64,000 nt of DNA, taken from positions 1-64,000 of the forward strand of contig CAMIME010000003.1 of assembly GCA_946221035.1 (NCBI GenBank). Direction: 5' to 3'. The DNA is from an uncultured Campylobacter sp. GTDB taxonomy: Bacteria; Actinomycetota; Actinomycetes; Mycobacteriales; Mycobacteriaceae. Below are positions 44,985 to 53,727 of this stretch, one piece after another. The first letter of the stretch is position 1. The number at the start of each line of letters is the position of its first letter. The position numbers and the translations under genes were made by a program. Under the pieces are notes generated by a model. It worked only from the letters and a program-made list of their open reading frames with translations. It was not told the DNA's origin and did not search any database.

Positions 44985-45236
44985 ATGGCAACGCAAGAGA
45001 TTTTCGTCCACCCCGACTGCCCGGGCTGCACGGGGGTTATCGCCGAGTACAACGACAACCCGCACAGCTTCGACGGCGCGGAACTTGTCGACGTCACCGA
45101 GCTCGGCGGCCTGAAGCGCTTCCTGCACTACCGCGACCGCCTATCCGGCTACGCCGCCGTCCGCGACGCTGGCAAGATCGGGGTGCCCTCGAAGGTGCTC
45201 GACGGCACCACGGTGGAGTTCTTCGACGCGGTGTAG
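44985..45236 (+). CDS. small thioredoxin-like CxxC protein
   Basis: An 83-residue protein starting MATQEIFVHPDCPGCTGV, with a CPGC pair at residues 12-15 right after a beta strand, as in glutaredoxin-like folds. The rest predicts as alpha/beta with a C-terminal VPSKVLDGTTVEFFDAV strand pair resembling the cis-Pro end of glutaredoxins. A disulfide or metal-binding role is inferred. No close neighbour functional link is visible; it stands before the iron island. Confidence 0.7.
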   Translation: MATQEIFVHPDCPGCTGVIAEYNDNPHSFDGAELVDVTELGGLKRFLHYRDRLSGYAAVRDAGKIGVPSKVLDGTTVEFFDAV

Positions 45237-45340
45237 CCACTGGGGGTTCGCTGAGCCCTCGGTTCTCCTCTCAGCAAAAACAAAGCGCCGACCGGCTTGG
45301 GGGAGTAACTACGTTTCCTGGGGTGCAGCCGGATCTTTCC

Positions 45341-45359
45341 TTAGGTTAGGCAAGCCTAT
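45341..45359 (+). promoter_or_regulatory. DtxR iron box upstream of the siderophore island
   Basis: TTAGGTTAGGCAAGCCTAT matches the DtxR consensus at 16 of 19 positions, 12 bases before the first island gene (GTG at 45372). A CTATATAG -10-like element overlaps its right edge (about 45356-45363). Confidence 0.85.
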
Positions 45360-45371
45360 ATAGTTCGCAGG

Positions 45372-46274
45372 GTGAGTTTTAGACCTTTCCTTGCAACCGT
45401 CGTCCGCAGTGAACGCATTGCGCCGAGTTTCCAGCGGGTGACGTTCACCGGGGTCGACGCCATGGGGCCCGCCGTTCCTATCAGGGATTTGCGTATCAAG
45501 CTGCTGATCCCGCCTGCCAGTGGTCTGTTCGAGCTTCCGGAAGAGGGGTGGTGGGAGACGTGGCGTGCGATGCCGGAGCACATGCGCGGACACCTGCGTA
45601 CCTATTCCATTCGGGAGTTCCGGCGAAGTGCTGACGGCCCTGACGAAGTGGATGTGGATTTTGTTTTGCACAGCGATAGTCCCGGTCCCGCCTCGGCGTG
45701 GGCACAAGACGCACACCCTGGACAGCAGCTGCTGATCATTGGACCAACCCGCGACGATGATTCCGGTGTTGGTATTGAATTTAACCCCGGATCTGCTGTG
45801 ATTGCGCGTCTTTACGGCGATGAAACCGCGTTGCCTGCAATGGCTCGTATCTTGGGGGATTGGCCCGAGGGGCTCGCCGGGTCGGTTGATATCGAGGTGC
45901 CCGCCGGCAATCACCTGCCCATCGACTCCCCTTCACAGGTTGATGTCCGTTGGCACTTTCGTGCGGAGGGGGACTTCGACTACGGAGGCTTGCTTCTTGC
46001 GCAGCTGAAACAGGAAGTTGGATCCCGTAATGCCTCCGCTACGTTGGAAACTGGAAAACCTGGTTTTGTGGATGGAGCCCAGCTCGATGAAGTCTGGGAG
46101 ACACCCACGTATTCCAGCAGTGGTGAGTCCATAGCTCCCACGCCGGATACCGCGGGACACACCTACTACTGGATCGCAGGGAAGAATACTGCGGTGACGG
46201 CGATGAGGCACCTCCTGGTGGGGGAGACAGGAGTGCCTCGCCACCACGTGTCGTTCATGGGGTACTGGCGGTAA
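45372..46274 (+). CDS. siderophore-interacting FAD-binding reductase
   Basis: Releases iron from ferric siderophores by reduction. The 300-residue protein has the ViuB/SIP layout: FAD-binding barrel (RSERIAPSFQRVTF, LRTYSIREFRRSADGPDEVDVDFVLH, about residues 12-95), the second half (SPGPASAWAQDAHPG, about 98-112) and an NAD(P)-like C-terminal half with YWIAGKNTAVTAMRHLL. RxYSIR binds FAD. A start at the GTG 45372 may be near leaderless, since the -10 candidate is only about 10 bases upstream. It heads an operon-like series on this strand. Confidence 0.88.
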   Translation: MSFRPFLATVVRSERIAPSFQRVTFTGVDAMGPAVPIRDLRIKLLIPPASGLFELPEEGWWETWRAMPEHMRGHLRTYSIREFRRSADGPDEVDVDFVLHSDSPGPASAWAQDAHPGQQLLIIGPTRDDDSGVGIEFNPGSAVIARLYGDETALPAMARILGDWPEGLAGSVDIEVPAGNHLPIDSPSQVDVRWHFRAEGDFDYGGLLLAQLKQEVGSRNASATLETGKPGFVDGAQLDEVWETPTYSSSGESIAPTPDTAGHTYYWIAGKNTAVTAMRHLLVGETGVPRHHVSFMGYWR

Positions 46275-46286
46275 CGGAGCTACAGC

Positions 46287-47309
46287 GTGACTAAACGTGT
46301 TGGCCTGGTCGCCTTCCTTGTGGTTTCCACTGTGTGTGCAGCGCTGGTGTCGCTGTTGATCGGGGCGCGCGAAATGGGTTTCGAGGCAACAGTGCGCGCG
46401 GTTCGTGATGGAATCATGCTGGTGTTCTCGGACACCGCCGAACAATCTGAGGCGTCCAGCGATGAGGCGAAGATCATCGCGCAGCTCCGTGTTCCGCGCA
46501 CCCTGCTTGGTTTGCTGGTGGGAGCAGCGCTGGGCACTGCGGGAGCAATGCTGCAGGGCCATACCAGAAACCCGTTAGCAGACACAAACCTGCTGGGCGT
46601 CGGGCCTGGTGCGGCTCTTGCTGTGGCAGCAGCCATTTCCTTTCACGGGTCAATGACAGTATTGGGCACTGTCGGGGTGGGATTCCTCGGGGCGATACTT
46701 GCGGTAGCGCTTGTTTTCTTGCTCAGCATGAGAAGTCTGGGATCGGCGCCGATCACGGTGGTACTTGGAGGTTCCGCGTTGGGCGCGGTTTGTTCTGCGC
46801 TGACGAGCGGCATCGTACTAACGCATACTCAAAGCCTTAATGAGATGCGGTTTTGGACAGCGGGTGCTATCGCCGGACGTGACATGCAGGTGGTCGCGGT
46901 CCTTGCTCCCGTGATTGTCCTCGGGCTCGTGGGCGCCTTTGCTTCGGCGAATCAGCTAAACCTCCTGAACTTGGGGGATGACGTGGCAAACGCACTTGGC
47001 GTCCGAGTTTCTATCGCGCGGACCTTGGGTATCGTTCTGGTTGCATTGCTTACTGGCGCAGCGGTGGCTGGAGCCGGACCGATCGGGTTCGTTGGCCTGG
47101 TTGTTCCGCACCTCGTACGTACCTTCACCGGCCCGGACTACCGCTGGGTGCTGCCGTGTTCCGCGCTGGCTGGGGCGACGTTGCTCTTGCTTGCCGACGT
47201 TATTGGTCGCGCCATCGTGCGCCCTGGAGAATTGCAGGTCGGCATTACGCTTGCCTTCGTTGGGGCCCCATTTGCGCTGCATATCTTGCGGAAGGGGACG
47301 AAACTCTGA
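46287..47309 (+). CDS. iron-siderophore ABC permease (FecCD type), first
   Basis: A 340-residue permease with eight to ten spans and FecCD landmarks: LRVPRTLLGLLVGAALGTAGAMLQGHTRNPLADTNLLGVGPGA (about residues 67-110) and GPIGFVGLVVPHLVRTFTGPDYRWVLP (about 265-291). It forms the channel for ferric-siderophore uptake. GTG start at 46287, 12 bases after the SIP stop. Its TGATG overlap links it to the next permease. Confidence 0.93.
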   Translation: MTKRVGLVAFLVVSTVCAALVSLLIGAREMGFEATVRAVRDGIMLVFSDTAEQSEASSDEAKIIAQLRVPRTLLGLLVGAALGTAGAMLQGHTRNPLADTNLLGVGPGAALAVAAAISFHGSMTVLGTVGVGFLGAILAVALVFLLSMRSLGSAPITVVLGGSALGAVCSALTSGIVLTHTQSLNEMRFWTAGAIAGRDMQVVAVLAPVIVLGLVGAFASANQLNLLNLGDDVANALGVRVSIARTLGIVLVALLTGAAVAGAGPIGFVGLVVPHLVRTFTGPDYRWVLPCSALAGATLLLLADVIGRAIVRPGELQVGITLAFVGAPFALHILRKGTKL

Positions 47310-48304
47310 TGCGGGTATTCGCGATGAACAGTGTTCTTGCGTTACTAGCCTTGGCAGCGGCGCTTGGTGGTGTGATGGTCGGAGATTTCGAGCTATCGGT
47401 TCGAGACGTAGTTTCCGCTTTCATGGGCCAAACGGCGGAGTTGACCCGGACCATAGTTCTCGAGTGGCGCCTGCCACGAGTGGTTACGGCGCTGGGTGTA
47501 GGTGCTGCGCTGGGCTTTGCCGGGGCGATCTTCCAGACCATTACAAGGAACCCGCTGGCGAGCCCGGACATCTTGGGGGTCACCTCGGGCGCCTCTGCTT
47601 TCGCTTTGACCGCGTTACTCGCTGGTGGAAGTACCGGGATGATGTTGCGTGGACTGGGAGTACCACTCAGCGCATTCCTCGGTGGAGTGGCAGTATCTGC
47701 TGCAATCTGGTGGCTGAGCCGTGGTGCAGGTTTAGGGTCCTTCCAGCTTGTTTTTGCCGGCATCATCATCAATGCGCTGGCGATGGCTTATAACTCGTTC
47801 TTGCTTGTTCGCGCCGACTATCGGGATGTTGGCAAGGCGCAGGCGTGGATAACCGGTTCAGTGGGTTCCTCTAGTTGGCACGATGTCCTCGCAGTACTCA
47901 TTGCGCTGGCAGTTGTTATTCCACTGTTGCGGTGGGCAGCCTTCAAACTTGAGGCGCTCTCTCTTGGGGAGGCCACTGCTGCTGGCCTCGGGGTAGAGCC
48001 CCGCCGTACCCAGCTCATCCTCATGATGATGGCTGTAATGCTGGCATCGATGGGCGTTGCAGCGTCTGGGCCGATAGCGTTCGTGGCGTTTGTCGCACCA
48101 CAGATCGGACACAAGCTCGCACATGCAGCAACGCCGCCATTAGGAACCGCGATGCTTACTGGCGCGGCGATCGTATCTGTTGCTGACTTGGCGTTGCGAG
48201 TCCTGGTGCCGGGGAACCTGCCGGTGGGGATAGCCACAACTGTAATTGGTGGCGCAGTGCTGCTTTACACGCTGTTGAGTGCAACACGAAAGGTGTCCAT
48301 ATGA
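47309..48304 (+). CDS. iron-siderophore ABC permease (FecCD type), second
   Basis: A 331-residue partner permease: LEWRLPRVVTALGVGAALGFAGAIFQTITRNPLASPDILGVTSGASAF (about residues 52-99) and ASGPIAFVAFVAPQIGHKLAHAAT (about 253-276) are the FecCD signatures. The ATG overlaps the upstream stop by one base and its stop overlaps the ATPase start (ATGATG). It forms the heterodimeric channel with the first permease. Confidence 0.93.
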   Translation: MRVFAMNSVLALLALAAALGGVMVGDFELSVRDVVSAFMGQTAELTRTIVLEWRLPRVVTALGVGAALGFAGAIFQTITRNPLASPDILGVTSGASAFALTALLAGGSTGMMLRGLGVPLSAFLGGVAVSAAIWWLSRGAGLGSFQLVFAGIIINALAMAYNSFLLVRADYRDVGKAQAWITGSVGSSSWHDVLAVLIALAVVIPLLRWAAFKLEALSLGEATAAGLGVEPRRTQLILMMMAVMLASMGVAASGPIAFVAFVAPQIGHKLAHAATPPLGTAMLTGAAIVSVADLALRVLVPGNLPVGIATTVIGGAVLLYTLLSATRKVSI

Positions 48305-49071
48305 TGCTTCAAGGCCGAAATCTTAAGGTAAGTTATGGCGATTCCGTCATACTCAATGGCATTGATTTCGACGTGCCCAAAGGCGGAATCACCACAATCA
48401 TCGGGCCAAACGGTTGTGGCAAGTCAACGCTGTTGCGTGCTGCGGCAGGGCTTCTTACGCGTGACTGTGGCACAGTAACGCTGAACGGCGTGGACCTGGC
48501 AAATCTGAAGCGCCGCGAGATTGCACGCCAGCTTGCTGTGTTGCCACAGACTCCGGTTGCTCCCGAGGGGCTGCAAGTTCGTGATTTGGTTGGCCGCGGA
48601 CGCCACCCACATCAATCTTGGCTGCGACAGGGCTCGACTGAGGATTCACGTGTGGTCGATGCAGTGATGAAACTGACCAATATCACGGAGTTTGCAGACC
48701 GTCCGCTCGAGCGGCTTTCTGGTGGTCAGCGTCAGCGCGCTTGGATTGCGATGGTTTTAGCGCAGGAGACTCCGCTCGTGTTCTTGGACGAGCCGACGAC
48801 TTACCTAGACTTGTCTCACTCTGTCGAAGTCTTGTCGCTCGTACGTCAACTCGCCGATCAGGAGGGCAGAACCGTGCTTATGGTGCTGCATGATTTGAAC
48901 CTCGCAGCACGCTATTCGGATCAACTCATCGTGATGCAGCGTGGCGAGGTGGACGCGGTCGGTGCGCCCGCTGAGGTGCTCACCGAGTCTTTACTAGACC
49001 GCGTTTTTCATCTGCCTGCTGTCGTGACAACAGACCCAGTAAATGGGGGCCCACTGGTTGTCCCCCGGTAA
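48301..49071 (+). CDS. iron-siderophore ABC ATPase (FecE/FepC type)
   Basis: A 256-residue ATPase with Walker A GPNGCGKST (about residues 36-44), signature LSGGQRQRAWIAMVLAQ (about 140-156), Walker B LVFLDEPT (about 160-167) and H-loop LMVLHDLNLAARYSDQL. AWIAM in place of the usual arginine-rich stretch is normal for this subgroup. It energises the two FecCD permeases. Confidence 0.94.
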   Translation: MMLQGRNLKVSYGDSVILNGIDFDVPKGGITTIIGPNGCGKSTLLRAAAGLLTRDCGTVTLNGVDLANLKRREIARQLAVLPQTPVAPEGLQVRDLVGRGRHPHQSWLRQGSTEDSRVVDAVMKLTNITEFADRPLERLSGGQRQRAWIAMVLAQETPLVFLDEPTTYLDLSHSVEVLSLVRQLADQEGRTVLMVLHDLNLAARYSDQLIVMQRGEVDAVGAPAEVLTESLLDRVFHLPAVVTTDPVNGGPLVVPR

Positions 49072-49092
49072 GCACCACTTCCGCCTGGTGTT

Positions 49093-50046
49093 CTAGAGCG
49101 ACTTTCCGATTTGCTCGATTGCGTACGGGATGGTGAGGGGGTTCGGCATGCTCATTGCATTGGCGGTATCGGTGTCTAACCAGTAGACCCCGCCACGCTT
49201 ATTCACATCGAGGTCCATGAAGGTGGCGTCGTTTTTCAGCGCATCGATTGCGCCGTAGTAGTCCAGCACGAAGAGGTAATCCACGTCATTGAAGTCGACG
49301 TAGTTTTCAGGCGACCAGTCGAGGAAGAAGCTGGAGCCATCGCCGTTGAACTTCTCTGGGATCTTGAACCCAAGCTTTTCAATGAAGGAGCCGCGGCCGT
49401 CGCCCGAGGTATATACGCCAAACTTCCCGTCGTAAGGCATGCCGATTACCGCTGTTTTGCCTTGCAACTCAGGGTGAGCTTCGCGGAAATCTTGGAAAGC
49501 CTGCTCGGAGTCGGCGATGAGCTTTTCGCCTTCGGCCTCCTTATTCAAAGCCTTGGAAATTTCCTTAATCTGTTCATCCCACGGCACCTGCCAATCTTGA
49601 TATTTATCCGAGTGGAAGGTGGTTGGCGCAATCTGCTCGAGCAGTGCTTTTTTGTCGGCTTCGAGACCGCTGTTCACTGCAATGATCTTTGTAGGGTTGA
49701 GCGAGGCCACCTTTTCGGCAGTGTCGGTGCTGAACTCGGTGGTCGTGTCTCGGATCGGGTTCGGGTCGATTGTGAGCTTGTCCTTGGCCCACGGTCCAAG
49801 CCCGGAAGGGTCCCCCGAACCTTTCTGTTGCCAGGTGGCGTAACCGACCGGTTGTTCACCGAGGGCAAGGACCGTATCGACGTCGCCGAGGCCCATTGTC
49901 ACAATTCGCTCCTCTGACCCGTTGGCGTCGGAGGTTTCGGGAGCGGCTGTTGGATCGCTTGATGCGCCGGAGCAGCCGGCAAGCATGAGCGCCGCGGCGA
50001 AAGTGGCTGCGATCCCCTTCAGGGCGCGAGAGGTAGAGAATGCCAA
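49093..50046 (-). CDS. iron-siderophore binding lipoprotein (FepB/FhuD type)
   Basis: A 317-residue substrate-binding lipoprotein (signal peptide, lipobox LMLAGC, Cys near residue 25) with a class III fold: two lobes around VTMGLGDVDTVLALGEQPVGYATW (about residues 50-73) and KVASLNPTKIIAVNSGLEADKKALLEQIAPT (about 111-142). It binds a ferric siderophore outside the cell. It is transcribed convergently to the transporter genes and has its own two DtxR-type boxes upstream, at 50083-50101 and 50113-50131. Confidence 0.92.
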   Translation of the reverse strand: MAFSTSRALKGIAATFAAALMLAGCSGASSDPTAAPETSDANGSEERIVTMGLGDVDTVLALGEQPVGYATWQQKGSGDPSGLGPWAKDKLTIDPNPIRDTTTEFSTDTAEKVASLNPTKIIAVNSGLEADKKALLEQIAPTTFHSDKYQDWQVPWDEQIKEISKALNKEAEGEKLIADSEQAFQDFREAHPELQGKTAVIGMPYDGKFGVYTSGDGRGSFIEKLGFKIPEKFNGDGSSFFLDWSPENYVDFNDVDYLFVLDYYGAIDALKNDATFMDLDVNKRGGVYWLDTDTANAMSMPNPLTIPYAIEQIGKSL

Positions 50047-50082
50047 GGTTGCACCTTTCGTAGGTGTTCAAAGAATTTCCAG

Positions 50083-50101
50083 ATAGGTCTGCCTGACCTA
50101 A
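50083..50101 (-). promoter_or_regulatory. DtxR iron box upstream of the binding protein, proximal
   Basis: ATAGGTCTGCCTGACCTAA matches the DtxR consensus at 15 of 19 positions, 37 bases upstream of the binding-protein start codon (50046). Confidence 0.75.
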
Positions 50102-50112
50102 CGTGATCACAC

Positions 50113-50131
50113 TAAGGCATGGCTTACCTTA
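50113..50131 (-). promoter_or_regulatory. DtxR-type box upstream of the binding protein, distal
   Basis: TAAGGCATGGCTTACCTTA matches the consensus at 13 of 19 positions and is flanked by C and G to give perfect outer CTAAGG/CCTTAG arms. It lies 30 bases (start to start) from the proximal box, close to three helical turns. Confidence 0.6.
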
Positions 50132-50240
50132 GTGGCAATCTTTATTGGGTTGCGCGGGACCGAGTCGACGAACGTTGAGGTGAAGGATCAACTTCGACGG
50201 CACCTGCTTTTGCCCGTGCCGCACCGTACACTGACCCCGC

Positions 50241-51827
50241 GTGGGAACTTTCATCGCACTTATCGGCCTGCTGCTGGCCACCGTCCTTGTCGCCGCGATC
50301 GGTGAGCGCACCGGTCTGCCCTGGCCAGCGCTTTTGACCGTGGTGGTGGCCCCGGTGATTTTCATCCCGGGCATTGACACCGTCTCTATTGATCCGCACC
50401 TGATCCTGCCGATCTTCCTGCCGCCGCTGCTGTGGTCGCTGGCTAGGCGCACGAGCTGGGGGCAGATTGGCTCGCAACTCAACGTGGTGCTCACCATGTC
50501 GGTGATCCTGGTGTTTCTCACCATCGCGGCGCTGACGGCCACGGCAATGTGGATGCTGCCGGGGCTGAGCCTGGCCACCGCGATGGTGCTCGCCGCCGCG
50601 ATCGCCCCGCCTGACCCGGTGGCGGTGGACGCGGTGGCGGGCCCGGCCGGCATTCCGAAGCGCATCACCGGCACGCTGCAGACGGAGGGGCTGTTCAACG
50701 ACGCCGCCTCCATTGTTACCTTCAACGTCGCCATGGCCGCAGCTGTCGCGCACGGCGAGGTGGACTTTGGCAAGGGGTTCTTGCAGTTCCTCTACGCGGC
50801 GGTCGTCGCCGTGCTCGTTGGCCTGGTCGTGGGCAGGCTCGCCGCCATGTTCGCCAACTCGGTGCCGGATTCCGTGATTCGCACCGCGTTTACCTGGGTG
50901 CTGCCGTTCGCCATTTACGCAGGCTGCGAGGCCATTCACGCCTCGGGTGTGATCGCGATCGTCATTGCCGCAGTGGAGATGTCGTCGCGCTCCGCCATGA
51001 CTGCGGAAGACCGCCTCACCGGCCACTCCTTCTGGGAGACCGTGGAGCTGCTGTTCACCGGCGTCGCCTTCGGGCTGATCGGCATGAGCGTGCGCGACGC
51101 CATGGATACCGCCGGCACGCACATCTGGCAGGCGGTGAAGGTGGGTGTGGTGCTCTCAATCGTCGCCTTTGCGGTGCGCTTCGCGTGGATGTGGGTGTTG
51201 TGCAAGCTCAACCAGAAAAAGGGCCGTACCAATATCGCGCCGCTACGCCTGCAGGAGGTGCTGCTCATGGCATGGGCGGGCATGCGCGGGCTGGTCACAC
51301 TGGCGCTCGTGCTGGCTATCCCGCCGTCGGCTACTGGCTACCACCGCGAACTTTCCGTCATCGCGCTGACTGTCTTGACGTGCACAATGGTGCTGCCAGG
51401 ACTGCTGTTGCCGTGGCTCGTGGATAAGCTTGACTTGCAAAATGGTCCCGGCGCCGACAAGGCGCTCGAGGAGTTGAACCAGCGCGCTTACGATGCCGCG
51501 CGCAAGGCGGTGCGTGAGCACGGCGAGGAGTACCAGGCCGAGGCCTACGCGATGGTGCAGGATTGGCTGGAGTCAATCGCCGAGAAGCGGCTGCAGGACC
51601 CCGAGGGTTCAGAGGAGCGCAAGGATGCCTTCAAGCGTGCGCGCGCCGGGGCGGTGGAGATGCAAGAGGTTGCCTTCCGTGCCGCGAGCCGCGAGCTGCA
51701 GCGGGCGCGGCGCGAGCGCCGCTACAACCCGTCCGATGTCGACGCGGTGCTCGCTGACTTGGACCGCCTCATTCTCGCGCGGGACCGCAAGGCTCTCGCT
51801 TCGCCAAGCACGATGTTGGGGCAGTAA
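50241..51827 (+). CDS. Na+/H+ antiporter (CPA1, NhaP-like)
   Basis: A 528-residue antiporter with about 12 spans in the first 400 residues. It has the CPA1 pair AAAIAPPDPVAVDAVAG (about residues 114-130) and TEGLFNDAASIVTFNVAMA (about 149-167, the ND motif) and a long hydrophilic C-terminus (about 400-528), helical, Arg/Glu-rich. It exchanges Na+ (or K+) for H+ across the membrane and helps pH and salt balance. The GTG start at 50241 fits the first span. It lies divergently to the iron-binding gene. Confidence 0.93.
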   Translation: MGTFIALIGLLLATVLVAAIGERTGLPWPALLTVVVAPVIFIPGIDTVSIDPHLILPIFLPPLLWSLARRTSWGQIGSQLNVVLTMSVILVFLTIAALTATAMWMLPGLSLATAMVLAAAIAPPDPVAVDAVAGPAGIPKRITGTLQTEGLFNDAASIVTFNVAMAAAVAHGEVDFGKGFLQFLYAAVVAVLVGLVVGRLAAMFANSVPDSVIRTAFTWVLPFAIYAGCEAIHASGVIAIVIAAVEMSSRSAMTAEDRLTGHSFWETVELLFTGVAFGLIGMSVRDAMDTAGTHIWQAVKVGVVLSIVAFAVRFAWMWVLCKLNQKKGRTNIAPLRLQEVLLMAWAGMRGLVTLALVLAIPPSATGYHRELSVIALTVLTCTMVLPGLLLPWLVDKLDLQNGPGADKALEELNQRAYDAARKAVREHGEEYQAEAYAMVQDWLESIAEKRLQDPEGSEERKDAFKRARAGAVEMQEVAFRAASRELQRARRERRYNPSDVDAVLADLDRLILARDRKALASPSTMLGQ

Positions 51828-51865
51828 AGGGGCTTTTGCCTATCGACGAGCCCCCGGCCCGCCCC

Positions 51866-51928
51866 GTTTTCAAAATGCCAACCAAGTCGTTTGCAAAATG
51901 CCAAGCAACTTGTTTTCAAGATGCCAAT
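51866..51928 (+). repeat. three 23-bp-period direct repeats (iterons) before the DUF4143 ATPase
   Basis: Copies start at 51866 (GTTTTCAAAATGCCAA), 51889 (GTTTGCAAAATGCCAA) and 51912 (GTTTTCAAGATGCCAA). Each differs from the others by one or two bases, and each start is exactly 23 bases after the last. The last copy ends 32 bases before the ATPase start, with TCTAGACC next to it. The arrangement looks like a regulatory iteron array, but plasmid-type origin features are absent. Confidence 0.85.
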
Positions 51929-51959
51929 CTAGACCTGCTAGCTGCTACGATGTAGGTCC

Positions 51960-53180
51960 ATGTCTGGCGTCTATTTACCGCGTCTCGCGGATGGCGAATT
52001 GGAGAAGGCGCTCCGTCGACAGGGCGGGGTGCTGATTCAAGGGCCGAAAGGTTGCGGCAAGACAGAGACGGCGAAGCGGCAAGCTGCGAGTTTCCTCAAT
52101 GTGGAGACTGATCCCGGCGTCTCACTTGCCATGGATACGGACCCGCGGCTGTTGTTGGAGGGTGCGACGCCGCGCCTGATCGACGAATGGCAGTTGCAGC
52201 CGAGACTGTGGGATTTCGCACGGCACGCTATTGATGAGCGTCGGGCGAAAGGGCAGTTCATTTTTACCGGTTCCACGGCACCTGGGGCGGACGCGACGAG
52301 CCACTCGGGCGCGGGCCGGTTCGCCCGTATGACTATGTCGACGATGACCTTGTTCGAGACCGGGGAATCCGACGGGTCGGTTTCTCTCGCCGCAGTGGTC
52401 GCTGGTGACCCGTTGCCGTTCGCTGCGCCCGCGCTGACGCTGCCGAAACTCGCTGAAAGGGTGTGCCGAGGCGGATTGCCGTACAACGTTGGGCTTCCGC
52501 TTGGAGACGCATTGGACAACGTCCGCGATTACATCCAAACCGTCGTGGACGTGGACATCCGCACTGTTGGAGGGGTGAATCGCGACTCGGAGCGCGTGAG
52601 GCGGATGATCCGTTCGCTGGCTCGTGGCGTCGGCACAGAGCTAGAGCTGCAAACCATTGCGACCGATTCCGATTCCTCGCGTGAAACGACAAGGGACTAT
52701 CTCGACGCACTGGCGAGCATTTTCGTCTCCGTAGATCAGCCCGCGTGGTTCACGCACCTCCGCTCAAAGGCTACGTTGCGGAAAGCTCCGAAGCGCCACC
52801 TCGCAGACCCCTCTTTTGCCATGGCCGCACTCGACCGCGGTCCGGAACACCTGCTGCGCGATCCCGCCTACTTCGGCCAGCTCTTTGAGTCCCTCGTGGT
52901 TCACGAGCTGCGGGCGCTCACGGGCAGAACGGTCTACCACGCCCGGCTTAATACGAAGCTTGAGGTCGACGCGGTCGCAAACGTCGGCGGACGGGACGTG
53001 CTGGTCGAGGTGAAGCTTGGCTACAGTCCCGAGGTAATCGATGACGCCGCCGAATCCCTCAAACGGTTCGCTGGCCACCTCGAGGACGATCCGGCGTTGG
53101 TGGTAATCACCTCCGGGGGCCCTGCCATCCGACGCAACGACGGTGTCGCAGTGGTCCCGATCGGGGCGCTGGGGCCGTAG
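51960..53180 (+). CDS. AAA-type ATPase with DUF4143 domain
   Basis: A 406-residue protein. The N-terminal ATPase has Walker A GPKGCGKTETAK (about residues 28-39), a Walker B-like RLIDEWQLQP (about 72-81) and sensor-type FIFTGST (about 104-110). A DUF4143 C-terminal half follows (about 190-390), with FGQLFESLVVHELRAL and VDAVANVGGRDVLVEVKLG (about 330-348), a nuclease-like Asp and EVK cluster. Members are widespread and mobile, with unclear roles. Here three iterons stand directly upstream. Confidence 0.9.
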   Translation: MSGVYLPRLADGELEKALRRQGGVLIQGPKGCGKTETAKRQAASFLNVETDPGVSLAMDTDPRLLLEGATPRLIDEWQLQPRLWDFARHAIDERRAKGQFIFTGSTAPGADATSHSGAGRFARMTMSTMTLFETGESDGSVSLAAVVAGDPLPFAAPALTLPKLAERVCRGGLPYNVGLPLGDALDNVRDYIQTVVDVDIRTVGGVNRDSERVRRMIRSLARGVGTELELQTIATDSDSSRETTRDYLDALASIFVSVDQPAWFTHLRSKATLRKAPKRHLADPSFAMAALDRGPEHLLRDPAYFGQLFESLVVHELRALTGRTVYHARLNTKLEVDAVANVGGRDVLVEVKLGYSPEVIDDAAESLKRFAGHLEDDPALVVITSGGPAIRRNDGVAVVPIGALGP

Positions 53181-53218
53181 GTAGCGAGGTCCAACAGACG
53201 CAGCGAACCAAATTGGTG

Positions 53219-53530
53219 CTAGCGACGTTTGCCTTGCACTGGCAGCCCGCCACGATAGGCGCGCACGCTCGAACCCGAGTCGATGCTGTGATCGTCCCGG
53301 CCCCAGCTGTCATGGCAGACGAGCGCATATCGGTCGGCGTGGCGCTGCTGCTGCCGCCGCTCTTTTGCCTCCTCGTCTGCACGAGTTCTCGCCGGGCGCG
53401 CCTTTCGCTTCTTCTCCAGGCGGAGCCCCTCGGCCGAACGGTTTTTGTACTTGTCCGTGTAGTGCTTCACGGTGCTCGATACCCTGGCTGAGCCGCGGGC
53501 CGGTACAAATTCGAATTTGCGATTGCTCAT
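53219..53530 (-). CDS. small basic hypothetical protein, 103 aa
   Basis: An ORF on the strand opposite the DUF4143 gene that begins MSNRKFEFVPARGS behind a plausible GGAACGGTGT leader. It is rich in Lys/Arg/Gln/Glu (RLEKKRKARPARTRADEEAKERRQQQ) and likely helical and nucleic-acid-binding or disordered. I see no family. Codon use and lack of an overlapping better ORF make it plausible but not certain. Its 3' end lies 39 bases from the DUF4143 stop. Confidence 0.5.
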   Translation of the reverse strand: MSNRKFEFVPARGSARVSSTVKHYTDKYKNRSAEGLRLEKKRKARPARTRADEEAKERRQQQRHADRYALVCHDSWGRDDHSIDSGSSVRAYRGGLPVQGKRR

Positions 53531-53727
53531 TCGACACCGTTCCTTTCCACTCTTGTCACTGTCTCCCATGGCTTGCTTGGGCGAAACCCGAATTAGAGGG
53601 GGCCCATGGACATCGAGCACCCCTAAAGGCGCAGGTCGCGTTGCGGTGGTGCCCCCGACATTGCTGCCGAATTCAGGTTTGGCCCTAGCAAACGTTTGGT
53701 GTGTGGCATTCCCCTGCCGCGGAGGAG

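Noticed and set aside
51838..51847. Copy of CGTCGATAGGC as part of the DUF4143 iteron array
   Set aside because: It lies before the first iteron and has no sequence in common with it; it belongs with the dispersed 11-mer variants instead.
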